From positions 2,920,501 through 2,984,500 of the forward strand of contig NZ_CP044543.1 of NCBI RefSeq assembly GCF_008932115.1: a stretch of 64,000 nucleotides of DNA. Direction: 5' to 3'. Of the stretch, positions 27,713 to 36,334 are shown piece by piece. The stretch comes from Bradyrhizobium betae (GTDB lineage: Bacteria > Pseudomonadota > Alphaproteobacteria > Rhizobiales > Xanthobacteraceae). How positions within the stretch are numbered: the stretch's first letter is position 1; every line of letters begins with the position of its first letter. The notes under the pieces were generated by a model, which was not told where the DNA came from, made no database searches, and saw nothing but the letters and a program-made list of their open reading frames with translations. A program made the translations under genes and the position numbers.

Positions 27713-28165
27713 CTATCCTGGCGTGCGCTTCGGCGGCCAGATCAACATGTTTGGAAGTGTCGGATAAAGGCGCAGACGCTCAAACGCCGCGGCTAAAGCC
27801 ATCTCTCGGCGTCGAGCCGTCCAGCGGATATAATTTGCGATGAGCGCATAGGCGACAACGGGCAGCCTTTCGCCGCGTTGGACAAGGATAGCGATGCAAC
27901 GTTCTAGTCCGTCATGGAGAGCACGCGTTGCAAAATAATGAAACGTGAACGGATCGCTGCGCGCTTTGGCAAAAGCGATCAGCATAGCGGCGATCAATCC
28001 GCAAGCATCGATCTCGCATTGAGAATCGCCGAAACAGCTGTCGACAAAAGCGATAATCTGAAAGCCCTTGGTCTGCTCGACTGAGGTCAGCGAAAAAGAA
28101 CTACAAGAAGTTGCATCGGAAAGCGCCTGGATGCGTTCGGGAAGAGTCTTGAATTGTTCAGACAT
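27713..28165 (-). CDS. Hypothetical helical protein
   Basis: The 150-residue protein appears to be all-helical, with a cysteine-containing middle ('SCFGDSQCEIDACGLIAAML') and a basic C-terminal part. No signal peptide, membrane segment or catalytic motif is visible. It lies about 170 bases beyond the 3' end of the NRAMP gene on the same strand and could be co-transcribed. Function unknown. Confidence 0.55.
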   Translation of the reverse strand: MSEQFKTLPERIQALSDATSCSSFSLTSVEQTKGFQIIAFVDSCFGDSQCEIDACGLIAAMLIAFAKARSDPFTFHYFATRALHDGLERCIAILVQRGERLPVVAYALIANYIRWTARRREMALAAAFERLRLYPTLPNMLIWPPKRTPG

Positions 28166-28336
28166 GAGGCGCCCCCATCAGCTAGTTAGAACAAAAGAGT
28201 TTTGTCTATTCAGATTGTTTCCTTTTCGTTTTGGTTGGCAGGCGACGACGCGGGGTATAGCAACGTCCGCGAGGCTATTGCGGACATGTCGGTGCTCGCG
28301 CCCGTGCGTCAACGTCGTCACCCGCCTTCTTGCGTG

Positions 28337-30103
28337 CTACTTCGAGCCGGTATTGCTTGTAGCAGCGTCGTTGCTGGTTGGCGTTCCGCCGATCTGGGGG
28401 ATGCTGACCTCGACGCCGGTCGCGGCGACGAAGACCTTGAAGCCGATCAGCGCGACAGCAATCAGAAGATAGCCGCGTAGCACGCCCATCCAGACCTTCG
28501 TCATCAACGTCATATGCAGGGCAGGCAGCCGATTAAGCGGCGGCATGCGCCAGTTCCGGCGCTCGAGCATCGTCATCTTGGCGAAGCGGTGATCTTGATC
28601 GTTGCCATATGCGGCAGCGGGCACGTCATAACTACGCTTGCGTGCTGCGAACGAAAAGACGAACCCGCAAAGCCCCAGCAAAGAGCCGCCAATCAGTATT
28701 TTCAGAATTGTGCTGTCAGCCACATCTGGGAAGACGGTCGCCACGGTGAGGATGATCGAGAGCAACACAAGGGACCAGATTATTGCTCCGGTGAATACAT
28801 TGAGCTTAGGACCGTTGGACCAGGGGCCGACAACCGCCTTGTCGTTGCAAAGGAGGAGCAGGAAGACCGTGGCACTTGGTAGCAGCACGCCAGCGAGAGC
28901 CTGCACGGCACTGACAAAGAGGCCCAGCAGCGCATCACTTGCGAAGGCAACAAGGCCTGCGGCAATGAATATGAGAATCCCGTAAGCAACGTAGAATCCG
29001 ATGGCATCCGTGACTTTGCGATGCAATGAGTGCCTCACCCTGAGGACGTCGGCGATCGCATAAGACGTCGAGAGCGAGACGGCTGCTGCGCCGATGAGGC
29101 AAGCATCCAAAAGAGCGATTGCAAAAATCGTCGCCGAATATGGACCCACATATTTGTCCAGCGCCGTAAGCACCGCACCTGTATCCGTGAAATTGCCGAA
29201 TTCCGGCCGTCCGGCAAACAATGCGGCACAGAACGCCATCATGGCAACGGCGCCGATTACTACCAGGAGGATCCCGAGGCAAAGATCGACTTTCTCGTAG
29301 CCGTTGAAGGCGGGCGTGATCCGCTTATCGACAACATAGCTTTGTTGGAAAAAGAGCTGCCAAGGTGCGACGGTCGTGCCAACGATGCCAATGACAAGCA
29401 GCATGACTGCCGCCATGTCGGAGTGAGCGGGCCATTGCGGCACGAGCAGTCCATGGGCGATCTCACCGATTGGTGGATGGATGGCGAGGAGCACAGGTAT
29501 TAGCAACAGACTGCCAAAGACCAAAACCATCGCGAAGCGTTCAAACCGCTTGAAACTTCCGGTGCTGACGGCGGCCACTATGAGCACCGCCGCGACAATC
29601 AGTCCCGGAACTCTTGGCAAACCAAAATATTGGAGTGCGAATACGATGCCGATGAACTCGGTTACAATGGTTAGTCCGTTGAGAAGAACTAGGTCTATAA
29701 GGCTGAAGGCACCCCAGAACTTTCCGAAACGTTCGAATATCAGTCGTGCATGGCCAACGCCCGTCACAGCACCTAGCCGTGACACCATCTCCTGATTCAC
29801 GTAAATCACCGGGATCAAGAGCATCAACGTCCACAGCAGAGAGGTGCCGTAGTTCTGACCTGCCTGCGTATAGGTTCCAAAAGCGCCGGCATCATTGTCG
29901 CCGACCATGACAATCAGTCCCGGGCCGACGATTGCCATCAAGGTCGCCAGCCTAGCCCGCCAAGTCTTTCGTACGCCGGTGTCGTGCTGCCGGATGGTGC
30001 CGAACGCGCCGTGGATGTCGCCAATATGCGCGCTATCCAGGACAGCGGGCGCGCTTGAGGCCAATTCGATTTGTTCAAGCGATGTCGCAGAGGTATCGGA
30101 CAT
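28337..30103 (-). CDS. NRAMP-family divalent cation carrier with altered metal site
   Basis: The protein has 588 residues with eleven or more membrane helices from about residue 55. The start at 30103 has CGGAG seven bases upstream; an upstream extension of the frame is not protein-like. The first-helix break, DPGN in classical MntH/NRAMP proteins, here reads 'VGDNDAGAFGTYTQAG', and the sixth-helix break, 'MPHN' in classical members, reads 'GTTVAPWQLFFQQS', so the metal-binding methionine is replaced by alanine. In NRAMP-related magnesium transporters loss of that methionine goes with loss of transition-metal selectivity. A role in Mg or a similar hard ion is thus plausible, and fits the MgtA and MgtC-like genes elsewhere, but is inference. 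Confidence 0.88.
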   Translation of the reverse strand: MSDTSATSLEQIELASSAPAVLDSAHIGDIHGAFGTIRQHDTGVRKTWRARLATLMAIVGPGLIVMVGDNDAGAFGTYTQAGQNYGTSLLWTLMLLIPVIYVNQEMVSRLGAVTGVGHARLIFERFGKFWGAFSLIDLVLLNGLTIVTEFIGIVFALQYFGLPRVPGLIVAAVLIVAAVSTGSFKRFERFAMVLVFGSLLLIPVLLAIHPPIGEIAHGLLVPQWPAHSDMAAVMLLVIGIVGTTVAPWQLFFQQSYVVDKRITPAFNGYEKVDLCLGILLVVIGAVAMMAFCAALFAGRPEFGNFTDTGAVLTALDKYVGPYSATIFAIALLDACLIGAAAVSLSTSYAIADVLRVRHSLHRKVTDAIGFYVAYGILIFIAAGLVAFASDALLGLFVSAVQALAGVLLPSATVFLLLLCNDKAVVGPWSNGPKLNVFTGAIIWSLVLLSIILTVATVFPDVADSTILKILIGGSLLGLCGFVFSFAARKRSYDVPAAAYGNDQDHRFAKMTMLERRNWRMPPLNRLPALHMTLMTKVWMGVLRGYLLIAVALIGFKVFVAATGVEVSIPQIGGTPTSNDAATSNTGSK

Positions 30104-30149
30104 TTCAAACTCCGTTGAGTTTTGCTCGTTTTTGGGTGAATTCACTGGA

Positions 30150-30566
30150 TCAGAGCGAAGCGGTTGTTGGCTGGCCCCGCTGCGGCGGATGCTTTGCGAC
30201 TGGGCAAGCTCCAGCCGTGTTGGGCGGAATGGCGAGCACGGCGAGCCCGACGTTGATTGCCCGTTGGACGAGATCGGCGGTGTGGCGCCCCCCTGGGAAA
30301 GCCACGACAAAGTCGGGTCGGCTGTCTGTCAGCATGAAATCGCTGCGCAGCCCTTCGGCCTTCTTGCCGTAAAACTCCCAATTTGGCGGGTAACGCACCA
30401 CAGCGATCCCATGGCGACGCGCCCACGCCTCAGCGATGATGCCGACGCCTGCAATGCTGCCGTGGACCACAACGCTGATTGGCTTTCGCCAATGCAGTGC
30501 AGTTAGTTCGTGATGCACCATCTCGGCGTCCTCGAAGTGACGTCCTCCACAGACTAGGAGGCGCAT
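30150..30566 (-). CDS. SLOG-domain protein, YspA/DUF2493 type
   Basis: The 138-residue protein is a single Rossmann-like SLOG domain: 'RLLVCGGRHFEDAEMVHHEL' at the N-terminus, then 'VVVHGSIAGVGIIAEAWARR', 'DFVVAFPGGRHTADLVQRA' and 'GLAVLAIP'. SLOG domains bind nucleotides or nucleotide-derived signals. The start has AAAGGA upstream and overlaps the hisE end by 13 bases, so the two are translationally linked. Ligand and role are unknown. Confidence 0.82.
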   Translation of the reverse strand: MRLLVCGGRHFEDAEMVHHELTALHWRKPISVVVHGSIAGVGIIAEAWARRHGIAVVRYPPNWEFYGKKAEGLRSDFMLTDSRPDFVVAFPGGRHTADLVQRAINVGLAVLAIPPNTAGACPVAKHPPQRGQPTTASL

Positions 30567-31072
30567 GGCCGTGTCCTTTCGGGCTGCTCTTCGGGACACG
30601 GTGCTGGTGCGCGCGAGTTGGCGGTGATGCAGGGCGCAGGTACGCGATTTCCTTCCGAGCTGTCGTTGACCGGGGCGGGATCAGTCGTTCCCCGACGCGG
30701 CTTAGGAAGCTTTTCGGCAATGCCCATGCTTTCCACGCGGCGCCGCATCTCGGCCCAGACTTCGCTGGGTTCAATATTGAGTGCGTGCCACAGAACGACC
30801 AAGTGATAGAGAAGATCGGCACTTTCGCTGACCGTCTTTTGGGTCCGCTTCCTCACCGCCTCGAGAGCGACCTCGGCAGCCTCCTCGACAACCTTCTGCG
30901 AGATCTTCCGCAATCCGGCATTCATCAGCTCTGCCGTGCGAGCATGCTCCGTCAATGTCACATCATTCAGCGCGTTGTAGAGCTGCTCTAAATCGTTGGC
31001 GAAGATAGTATTCGCGCAAGTCGTATTAGTGCCTGCGGGGCGCGCAGGCAGCAAAGCCACCACTGCATTCAT
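30554..31072 (-). CDS. hisE: Phosphoribosyl-ATP pyrophosphohydrolase-like protein (HisE)
   Basis: HisE hydrolyses phosphoribosyl-ATP to phosphoribosyl-AMP in histidine synthesis and belongs to the all-alpha NTP pyrophosphatase (MazG-like) superfamily. The core (about residues 28-125) has 'LRKISQKVVEEAAEVALEAV' and 'ESADLLYHLVVLWHALNIEP', with the metal-binding acidic residues intact. The last 45 residues are an unstructured proline-rich extension not found in normal HisE. No other histidine genes are near; instead it is paired with a SLOG protein, so the substrate here might be another nucleotide. Confidence 0.88.
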   Translation of the reverse strand: MNAVVALLPARPAGTNTTCANTIFANDLEQLYNALNDVTLTEHARTAELMNAGLRKISQKVVEEAAEVALEAVRKRTQKTVSESADLLYHLVVLWHALNIEPSEVWAEMRRRVESMGIAEKLPKPRRGTTDPAPVNDSSEGNRVPAPCITANSRAPAPCPEEQPERTRPCAS

Positions 31073-31149
31073 TAGTTAATCCCTTCGTTTGAACTTTGCT
31101 GCCAACAGCAGCGCTACGCTGCGCACGGCATTGCCGTGTGTCGCTATGA

Positions 31150-31365
31150 TCAATCGTCAGGATTCTTCAGAGTGGCGGATGTCTCCAATTGCCAGCCCCC
31201 AATCAGCCGGCCATCGGATTCCTGATGCCAATGGGCAAGAAGCTTTGGTCTCGCCAAGTTGCGAGCGCCCAATTTCAAGCCGGGAAACACCCCGGCGAAT
31301 TGAATATCATCATGGGCGACCACCGGTGGCGCCCGACGTGTGTCGATGTTGAGATGAGCGGCCAT
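31150..31365 (-). CDS. Small protein with W-x-GRL-x-W core
   Basis: A 71-residue product from an ATG with GGAGG five bases upstream. The C-terminal 'LLAHWHQESDGRLIGGWQLE' has the same layout as the core of the 98-residue protein at 7109-7405 (LxAxW, GRL, W). This recurrence is the main argument that both are real. Function unknown. Confidence 0.5.
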   Translation of the reverse strand: MAAHLNIDTRRAPPVVAHDDIQFAGVFPGLKLGARNLARPKLLAHWHQESDGRLIGGWQLETSATLKNPDD

Positions 31366-31652
31366 GGCCACCTCCGTCTGTTCAAGCAGTTGCTCGAACC
31401 CGGGTGGCCTGGACGGACGGTGCTCAGCGTCGAAGTGCTGGCGCAGTTACGTCGGCAGAACCGACCCGAGCGATGATGCAACCCAGCGGAGCGTCGATAG
31501 CAGGTGACTGACGCCTACTATCTCCCTCCGAGGGGTCGTTGCTAGATCGCGGGTTCATATGATCCTCTGCTGTGCCAATCCGGATCCAATTCACGACGAA
31601 CTGGACCACGACGCGAACAACCCTGCCGGTCTTCACTTCGCGCGACATTCAT
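31366..31652. other. Intergenic stretch ahead of the metal-sensor operator
   Basis: About 290 bases between divergent genes. Open frames on both strands are short and lack ribosome sites; none is called. Confidence 0.4.
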
Positions 31653-31693
31653 ATATACTCTGGGGGGTATATTACAACTATACCCGGGTATAG
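31653..31693. promoter_or_regulatory. Two operator-like palindromes ahead of the RcnR-like gene
   Basis: ATATAC and GTATAT (31653-31658 and 31667-31672) flank TCTGGGGG, the layout of RcnR/CsoR-type operators with a G-tract between inverted TAT arms. Five bases on, CTATACCCGGGTATAG (31678-31693) is a perfect 16-bp palindrome ending one base before the GGAGGG ribosome site. Family repressors bind such sites and release them on metal binding, so autoregulation is likely. Confidence 0.7.
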
Positions 31694-31705
31694 CGGAGGG
31701 ACGCG

Positions 31706-31984
31706 ATGGCGCATGCGGTGGCTGAGAAGCAGAAGCTGCTGAATAGGGTCCGACGCCTTCGAGGTCAGGTCGATGCGATTGAACGGGCCCTCATCGCGGA
31801 TGAGAGTTGCGGCGACGTGATGCGGATAGTCACGGCCACGCGCGGTGCGATCAACGGAATCATGGCCGAAGTCGTCAATGGGCACATTCAAGCGCATATG
31901 GTCGATGCGAACCGCACGCCCACAGAAGCTGAACGTAATGCCGCGCTCGAATTAGTCGACGTTTTGCACACCTACATCAAGTGA
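31706..31984 (+). CDS. RcnR/DmeR-type metal-responsive repressor (CsoR/FrmR family)
   Basis: The protein is a 92-residue all-helical tetrameric repressor. The residues that bind metal in the nickel/cobalt sensor RcnR are present at the same positions: His3, Cys35, His60 and His64. FrmR-type formaldehyde sensors instead have Pro2 and lack His64, so Ni/Co sensing is the better reading. The core 'RVRRLRGQVDAIERAL' and 'TRGAINGIMAEVVNGHI' are family signatures. Two palindromes lie directly upstream. Rather than an exporter gene, a histidine kinase follows after six bases, so the repressor probably controls a two-component system. Confidence 0.9.
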   Translation: MAHAVAEKQKLLNRVRRLRGQVDAIERALIADESCGDVMRIVTATRGAINGIMAEVVNGHIQAHMVDANRTPTEAERNAALELVDVLHTYIK

Positions 31985-31990
31985 ACTGCG

Positions 31991-33169
31991 ATGGCTCCAC
32001 AAAAAACACCAGTCAATCAGCCTGCCCACGTCGATCCTATAGATCACGAGGCAAACTTGACGCATCGATACCCGCTCGGCACCCGTTCAAGGGAACTACT
32101 GACGTTCATCGATGGGCTATGGCGCCTCGTTAGGTCTGGAACGCTTCCCTTGCTGATCGGCATCCTCACTATCGGCATCTTCATCATCGACACCATAACC
32201 CCTTACGAGATATCCGCTGCGACGTTTTATGTGATTGTCGTTCTATTGTCGGCTCGCTTCAGCCACACGCGGGGCATGGGCACGGTCTCTGGAATATGCA
32301 TCGCGTTGACGATCGCGAGCTACATCCTGACGCCGAGTGGAAGCTTCGGAACCGGAGTCGTCAACACCTCGATCAGCCTGCTGGCGATCGCGGCAACGAC
32401 CTATCTCGCTGTCAAGATGGAGACCGCTCGTGTGGCGGCCGAACAGGCGCAGACCCGCCTTGCGCACGTCGCTCGGATCACGACTCTCGGCGAGATCGCT
32501 GCCTCAATCGCCCATGAGGTCAATCAGCCGCTCGCCGCAATCGTGACCAACGCCAATGCATGTACACGCTGGATTCACGGAGATCCCGCGAACCTAGAAA
32601 AAGCCGCGTCTTCGATAGATAGCATCGTCAGCGACGCAAACCGAGCAAGTGAAATCATCAAGCGCGTCCAAGCGCTGTCTATGCGTGCAGAACCAAAGAG
32701 GTCCTGGATTGAGATCAACGTCGTAATCAGAGAGGTGCTGGGGCTTTTGCAAAGCCGTTTCCGAGAAAGCCGAGTTTCCGTTTATACGAACCTGTCGAGT
32801 GATCTGCCCATGATCTTCGGTGATCGTATTCAACTTCAACAGGTTGCACTCAACCTTCTCGTGAACGCGATAGATGCGATGGGTACGCTGCAGAGCAGTG
32901 TTCGTGAGATTCGAATAAACTCCGCTAAATCAAGCGCGTCCGGCGTGATGATCACGATAGAAGACACGGGAGGCGGTATCGATCCTGGCTTCGTAAGGCA
33001 TCTTTTCGATGCCTTTCACTCCACCAAGAGCGATGGCATGGGAATTGGACTTTCAATATGCCGATCAATTATTGAATCTCACGGCGGTAATATTTGGGCT
33101 GAGCCGACCAATCCGCGCGGCGCTACCTTTTGTTTTACTCTGCCTGGCGACAGGGAGAAAATACTATGA
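31991..33169 (+). CDS. Membrane sensor histidine kinase (second copy)
   Basis: The 392-residue kinase has the same design as the one at 14021: a four-helix membrane sensor (about 50-145) preceded by an extra hydrophilic leader of about 40 residues, then 'SIAHEVNQPLAAIVTNANAC' with phospho-His175, N box 'QVALNLLVNAIDAMG', G1 'EDTGGGIDPGF' and G2 'SDGMGIGLSICRSIIE'. It starts six bases after the RcnR-like repressor and overlaps the next gene by ATGA. The stimulus is unknown; operon membership suggests a link to metal state. Confidence 0.92.
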   Translation: MAPQKTPVNQPAHVDPIDHEANLTHRYPLGTRSRELLTFIDGLWRLVRSGTLPLLIGILTIGIFIIDTITPYEISAATFYVIVVLLSARFSHTRGMGTVSGICIALTIASYILTPSGSFGTGVVNTSISLLAIAATTYLAVKMETARVAAEQAQTRLAHVARITTLGEIAASIAHEVNQPLAAIVTNANACTRWIHGDPANLEKAASSIDSIVSDANRASEIIKRVQALSMRAEPKRSWIEINVVIREVLGLLQSRFRESRVSVYTNLSSDLPMIFGDRIQLQQVALNLLVNAIDAMGTLQSSVREIRINSAKSSASGVMITIEDTGGGIDPGFVRHLFDAFHSTKSDGMGIGLSICRSIIESHGGNIWAEPTNPRGATFCFTLPGDREKIL

Positions 33170-33804
33170 GACAGTCGAAACAGCCCGTCGTTGTGGGCGG
33201 CACGGTAGCCGTCGTCGACGATGATCTTTCCGTGCGTGAAGCGCTCAGAAATCTCCTGAGTTCTGTCGGACTTGATATTCACACCTTTGCGTCTACGCAC
33301 GAGTTTTTGGCGTGGTCGATTCCTGATACGCCGATTTGCTTGGTATTGGACGTTAGAATGCCGGGTCAGAACGGCTTGGATTTCCAACAAGAGCTTTTCA
33401 GAACGCGTGTGGAGATCCCGGTCGTGTTCATTACGGCGCACGGGGATATCCCGATGTCGGTCCGGGCTATGAAGTTTGGCGCGATCGAATTTCTGACCAA
33501 GCCGTTTAGGGACCAAGACCTACTTGATGCGATCTATCTCGGTCTCCAGACTTCGCAAATCCGACGAAACGAGAAGACAATGACAGCTGATCTTCGCGCG
33601 CGGTACGATTCGCTTTCTGTTCGCGAGCGCCAAGTTATGGACATGATACTTGATGGAAAACTCACAAAGCAAATTGCTGCGAAGTTTGCACTCAGCGAAA
33701 TCACGGTGAAGGTGTGTCGGGCGCAGATCATGCGGAAGATGGAGGCGGCATCCTTGCTTGAACTCGGGCGGATGTCCGAGAGATTGGAAAGAATAAGGGA
33801 TTGA
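33166..33804 (+). CDS. Response regulator, FixJ-like (second copy)
   Basis: The 212-residue response regulator has a receiver domain with DDD at 18-20, phospho-Asp62 in 'LVLDVRMPGQNG' and the Lys of 'LTKPFRDQD', followed by a LuxR-type helix-turn-helix ('LSVRERQVMDMILDGKLTKQ', 'FALSEITVKVCRAQIMRKM'). Its start lies inside the kinase stop (ATGA). It is clearly a paralogue of the regulator at 15085. Cross-talk between the two pairs is possible. Confidence 0.92.
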   Translation: MRQSKQPVVVGGTVAVVDDDLSVREALRNLLSSVGLDIHTFASTHEFLAWSIPDTPICLVLDVRMPGQNGLDFQQELFRTRVEIPVVFITAHGDIPMSVRAMKFGAIEFLTKPFRDQDLLDAIYLGLQTSQIRRNEKTMTADLRARYDSLSVRERQVMDMILDGKLTKQIAAKFALSEITVKVCRAQIMRKMEAASLLELGRMSERLERIRD

Positions 33805-33885
33805 GAGGCAGTCGATTATTGCTGACTTCAATGCGGCCTTGGAGAGCAGCTTGGGCTCACGCAGGAGCGTGCGCGATCTGACGAG

Positions 33886-34314
33886 CTATTCTGCCTCGCC
33901 ATCAACGTCCTCAGAAATCTCCTGATGAAGCTTCGGGCCCTTCGCGAGACGGCGGCCGAGAGCTGTGACAAACTGATCATAGCGTTCGCCAGCTTTGGCG
34001 CGCGCGGCCTGCGCAGCAGGTTCTGGCAAACTCGGTGTGGTGGTCACCCAGAAGCGCACGAAGACTGCGAGCATCTCGACCGATATTCCGATATCGCGCT
34101 CCATCCGCGACATGCGTCGGTCGAGCTGGTCGAGGCGTTTCGTGATGACGGCCTCCTGGCGTTCGGCGGCATCGGGTGAGAGGAATGACTCGATCGCCGC
34201 CTCCGCGACCAACGATCGCGAATGGTCGCGGCGCGCGGCGTGATCTGCGAGCCGGTTCATGACAGAGGGGTCGAGATAGACGGAGAGGCGTTGCTTGCGG
34301 GGTGGTTTCGTCAC
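33886..34314 (-). CDS. Ribbon-helix-helix (CopG-like) protein after traG
   Basis: The 142-residue product starts from a GTG at 34314, seven bases after the traG stop. The N-terminal 'KQRLSVYLDPSVMNRLADHA' and 'RSLVAEAAIESFLSPDA' form a ribbon-helix-helix DNA-binding unit. A helical middle part ('EAVITKRLDQLDRRMSRMER') looks like a coiled coil, and 'SVEMLAVFVRFWVTTT' is hydrophobic. Such proteins commonly accompany VirD4/TraG in this element type and may act as relaxosome accessory or regulator. Confidence 0.75.
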   Translation of the reverse strand: MTKPPRKQRLSVYLDPSVMNRLADHAARRDHSRSLVAEAAIESFLSPDAAERQEAVITKRLDQLDRRMSRMERDIGISVEMLAVFVRFWVTTTPSLPEPAAQAARAKAGERYDQFVTALGRRLAKGPKLHQEISEDVDGEAE

Positions 34315-34321
34315 GGGCGTC

Positions 34322-36310
34322 TCACAGCTCCATGCCGTCACCGGGGTCGAGCGAGACCTGGCGCGCGACGCCCTGCATGAGCCGGTTCATACGGCTGGTG
34401 CGCACGGCATCGTCGTCAGACTCGTCCCGATCGGTATCGATCTCGAACGGGTTGTCGATTGGCACTTTCTTCTCGACGGGGTTCACCCGATTGAGTTCCG
34501 GTTGCTGGCGGCGTTCCGACTCGGTTGGATCTTCATCGGCGGGCTGCGCTAGCAAGGTGGCCTCGGCAATCTGTGGTCGGGCTGGCAACTGGTGCGTGGT
34601 CCAATCGTCGGGCTGTCCTTGCTGCGACGTTGTGAGCGCGGGCGGCGGCAGCAGGCGTTCCTTGAACCGAGCATCCTCGTAATAGCGCGCCTTCTTCGCA
34701 CGAATCGGCGGCGTGCCCGCCGCCATGACGATCTCGTCGGTGGGAGGGAGCTGCATGATTTCGCCAGGTGTGAGCAGTGGCCGAGCTGTTTCCGAGCGCG
34801 AAACCATCAGATGGCCAAGCCAGGGGGACAGCCGGTGGCCGGCATAGTTCTTCATGGCCTTCATCTCGGTGGCGGTGCCGAGGGCGTCCGAAACGCGCTT
34901 GGCGGTACGCTCGTCGTTGGTCGCGAAGCTGACGCGCACATGGCAATTGTCGAGGATCGAATTGTTCGCCCCGTAGGCCTTTTCGATCTGGTTTAGGGAT
35001 TGCGCGATCAGGAAGCTCTTCAGACCGTAGCCGGCCATGAAGGCCAGTGCTGACTCAAAGAAGTCGAGCCTCCCCAGCGCCGGAAACTCGTCCAACATCA
35101 GCAGGAGACGATGGCGTTCGCCCTTTGCTTGCAGATCCTCGGTCAGGCGTCGGCCGATTTGATTGAGGATCAGTCGGATAAGCGGTTTGGTGCGGTTGAT
35201 GTCGGATGGTGGCACGACGAGATAGAGTGTTGCCGGGTATTTTCCGCCCACGATATCGGAGATCCGCCAGTCACAGCGCCGCGTCACTTCGGCGACGACG
35301 GGATCGCGATAGAGTCCCAGGAACGACATGGCGGTAGAGAGCACGCCTGAGCGTTCGTTGTCGGATTTGTTGAGGAGCTCGCGTGCGGCGCTGGCGATCA
35401 CGGGATGCGGTCCGGCGTCGCCGAGATGCGCCGTCTTCATCATCGCATCGAGGGTGGATTCAATTGGTCGCTTCGGATCAGAGAGGAACGCCGCGACGCC
35501 GGCCAGAGTCTTGTCCTTTTCCGCATAGAGGACGTGGAGGATCGCGCCGACTAGCAGCGCATGGCTCGTCTTTTCCCAATGGTTCCGCTTGTCCAACGAC
35601 CCTTCTGGGTCGACCAGGATGTCGGCGATGTTCTGGACGTCGCGAACCTCCCATTCGCCGCGGCGCACCTCGAGCAGAGGATTGTAGGCAGCGGATTTTG
35701 TGTTGGTCGGGTCAAAGAGCAGCACGCGGCCGTGCCTGGCGCGGAAGCCGGCGGTGAGCTGCCAGTTCTCGCCCTTGATGTCGTGAACAATCGCCGAGCC
35801 CGGCCAGGTCAACAGCGAGGGCACAACGAGGCCAACACCCTTGCCGCTTCGGGTGGGCGCGAAGCACAGAACATGTTCAGGCCCATCATGGCGCAGATAA
35901 GCGTGCTCGTAGCGTCCCAGCACGACACCATCGGGACCGAGAAGGCCGGCCGTCTCCACCTCCTTCTTCTCGGCCCAACGCGCCGAGCCATAGGTCTCGA
36001 CCTTCTTGGCCTCGCGTGCACGCCAGACCGACATGCCGATGGCGACGGCGATCGAGATGAAGCCACCGGACGCCGCGATGAAAGCGCCTTCGACGAAGAT
36101 CGCGGGTGCGTAGGCGTCGAAGCCGTACCACCACCAGAAGAAGGAGGGTGGCAGATAGAAAGGAAAGCCGAACAGCGTGAACCACGGCGCGCCCAACTCC
36201 GGCTGGAACGCCAATCGCCAAGCCACCCATTCCGTTGCGCCCCAAGTGGTGGCGAGGACGATCAGGAAAACGGTGAGGATCTGGCCCCATAGGATCTTCG
36301 TGGCGGACAT
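34322..36310 (-). CDS. traG: Type IV coupling protein TraG (VirD4-like)
   Basis: TraG docks the relaxase-DNA complex to the Trb channel and pumps DNA with ATP. Two N-terminal helices (about 8-30 and 70-95) anchor the 662-residue protein in the inner membrane. Walker A 'APTRSGKGVG' is at 151-160 and Walker B 'LLMLDEFPALGRLD' near 408. The last 110 residues are proline-rich and variable. It follows the relaxase gene by 24 bases. Confidence 0.95.
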   Translation of the reverse strand: MSATKILWGQILTVFLIVLATTWGATEWVAWRLAFQPELGAPWFTLFGFPFYLPPSFFWWWYGFDAYAPAIFVEGAFIAASGGFISIAVAIGMSVWRAREAKKVETYGSARWAEKKEVETAGLLGPDGVVLGRYEHAYLRHDGPEHVLCFAPTRSGKGVGLVVPSLLTWPGSAIVHDIKGENWQLTAGFRARHGRVLLFDPTNTKSAAYNPLLEVRRGEWEVRDVQNIADILVDPEGSLDKRNHWEKTSHALLVGAILHVLYAEKDKTLAGVAAFLSDPKRPIESTLDAMMKTAHLGDAGPHPVIASAARELLNKSDNERSGVLSTAMSFLGLYRDPVVAEVTRRCDWRISDIVGGKYPATLYLVVPPSDINRTKPLIRLILNQIGRRLTEDLQAKGERHRLLLMLDEFPALGRLDFFESALAFMAGYGLKSFLIAQSLNQIEKAYGANNSILDNCHVRVSFATNDERTAKRVSDALGTATEMKAMKNYAGHRLSPWLGHLMVSRSETARPLLTPGEIMQLPPTDEIVMAAGTPPIRAKKARYYEDARFKERLLPPPALTTSQQGQPDDWTTHQLPARPQIAEATLLAQPADEDPTESERRQQPELNRVNPVEKKVPIDNPFEIDTDRDESDDDAVRTSRMNRLMQGVARQVSLDPGDGMEL

Positions 36311-36334
36311 TGGAACGGTCCTTTCGGAGAGAGG

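Noticed and set aside
31424..31648. 74-codon open frame on the - strand ahead of the RcnR-like gene
   Set aside because: No ribosome site, composition like chance frames, and its start lies next to the operator region of the + strand operon.
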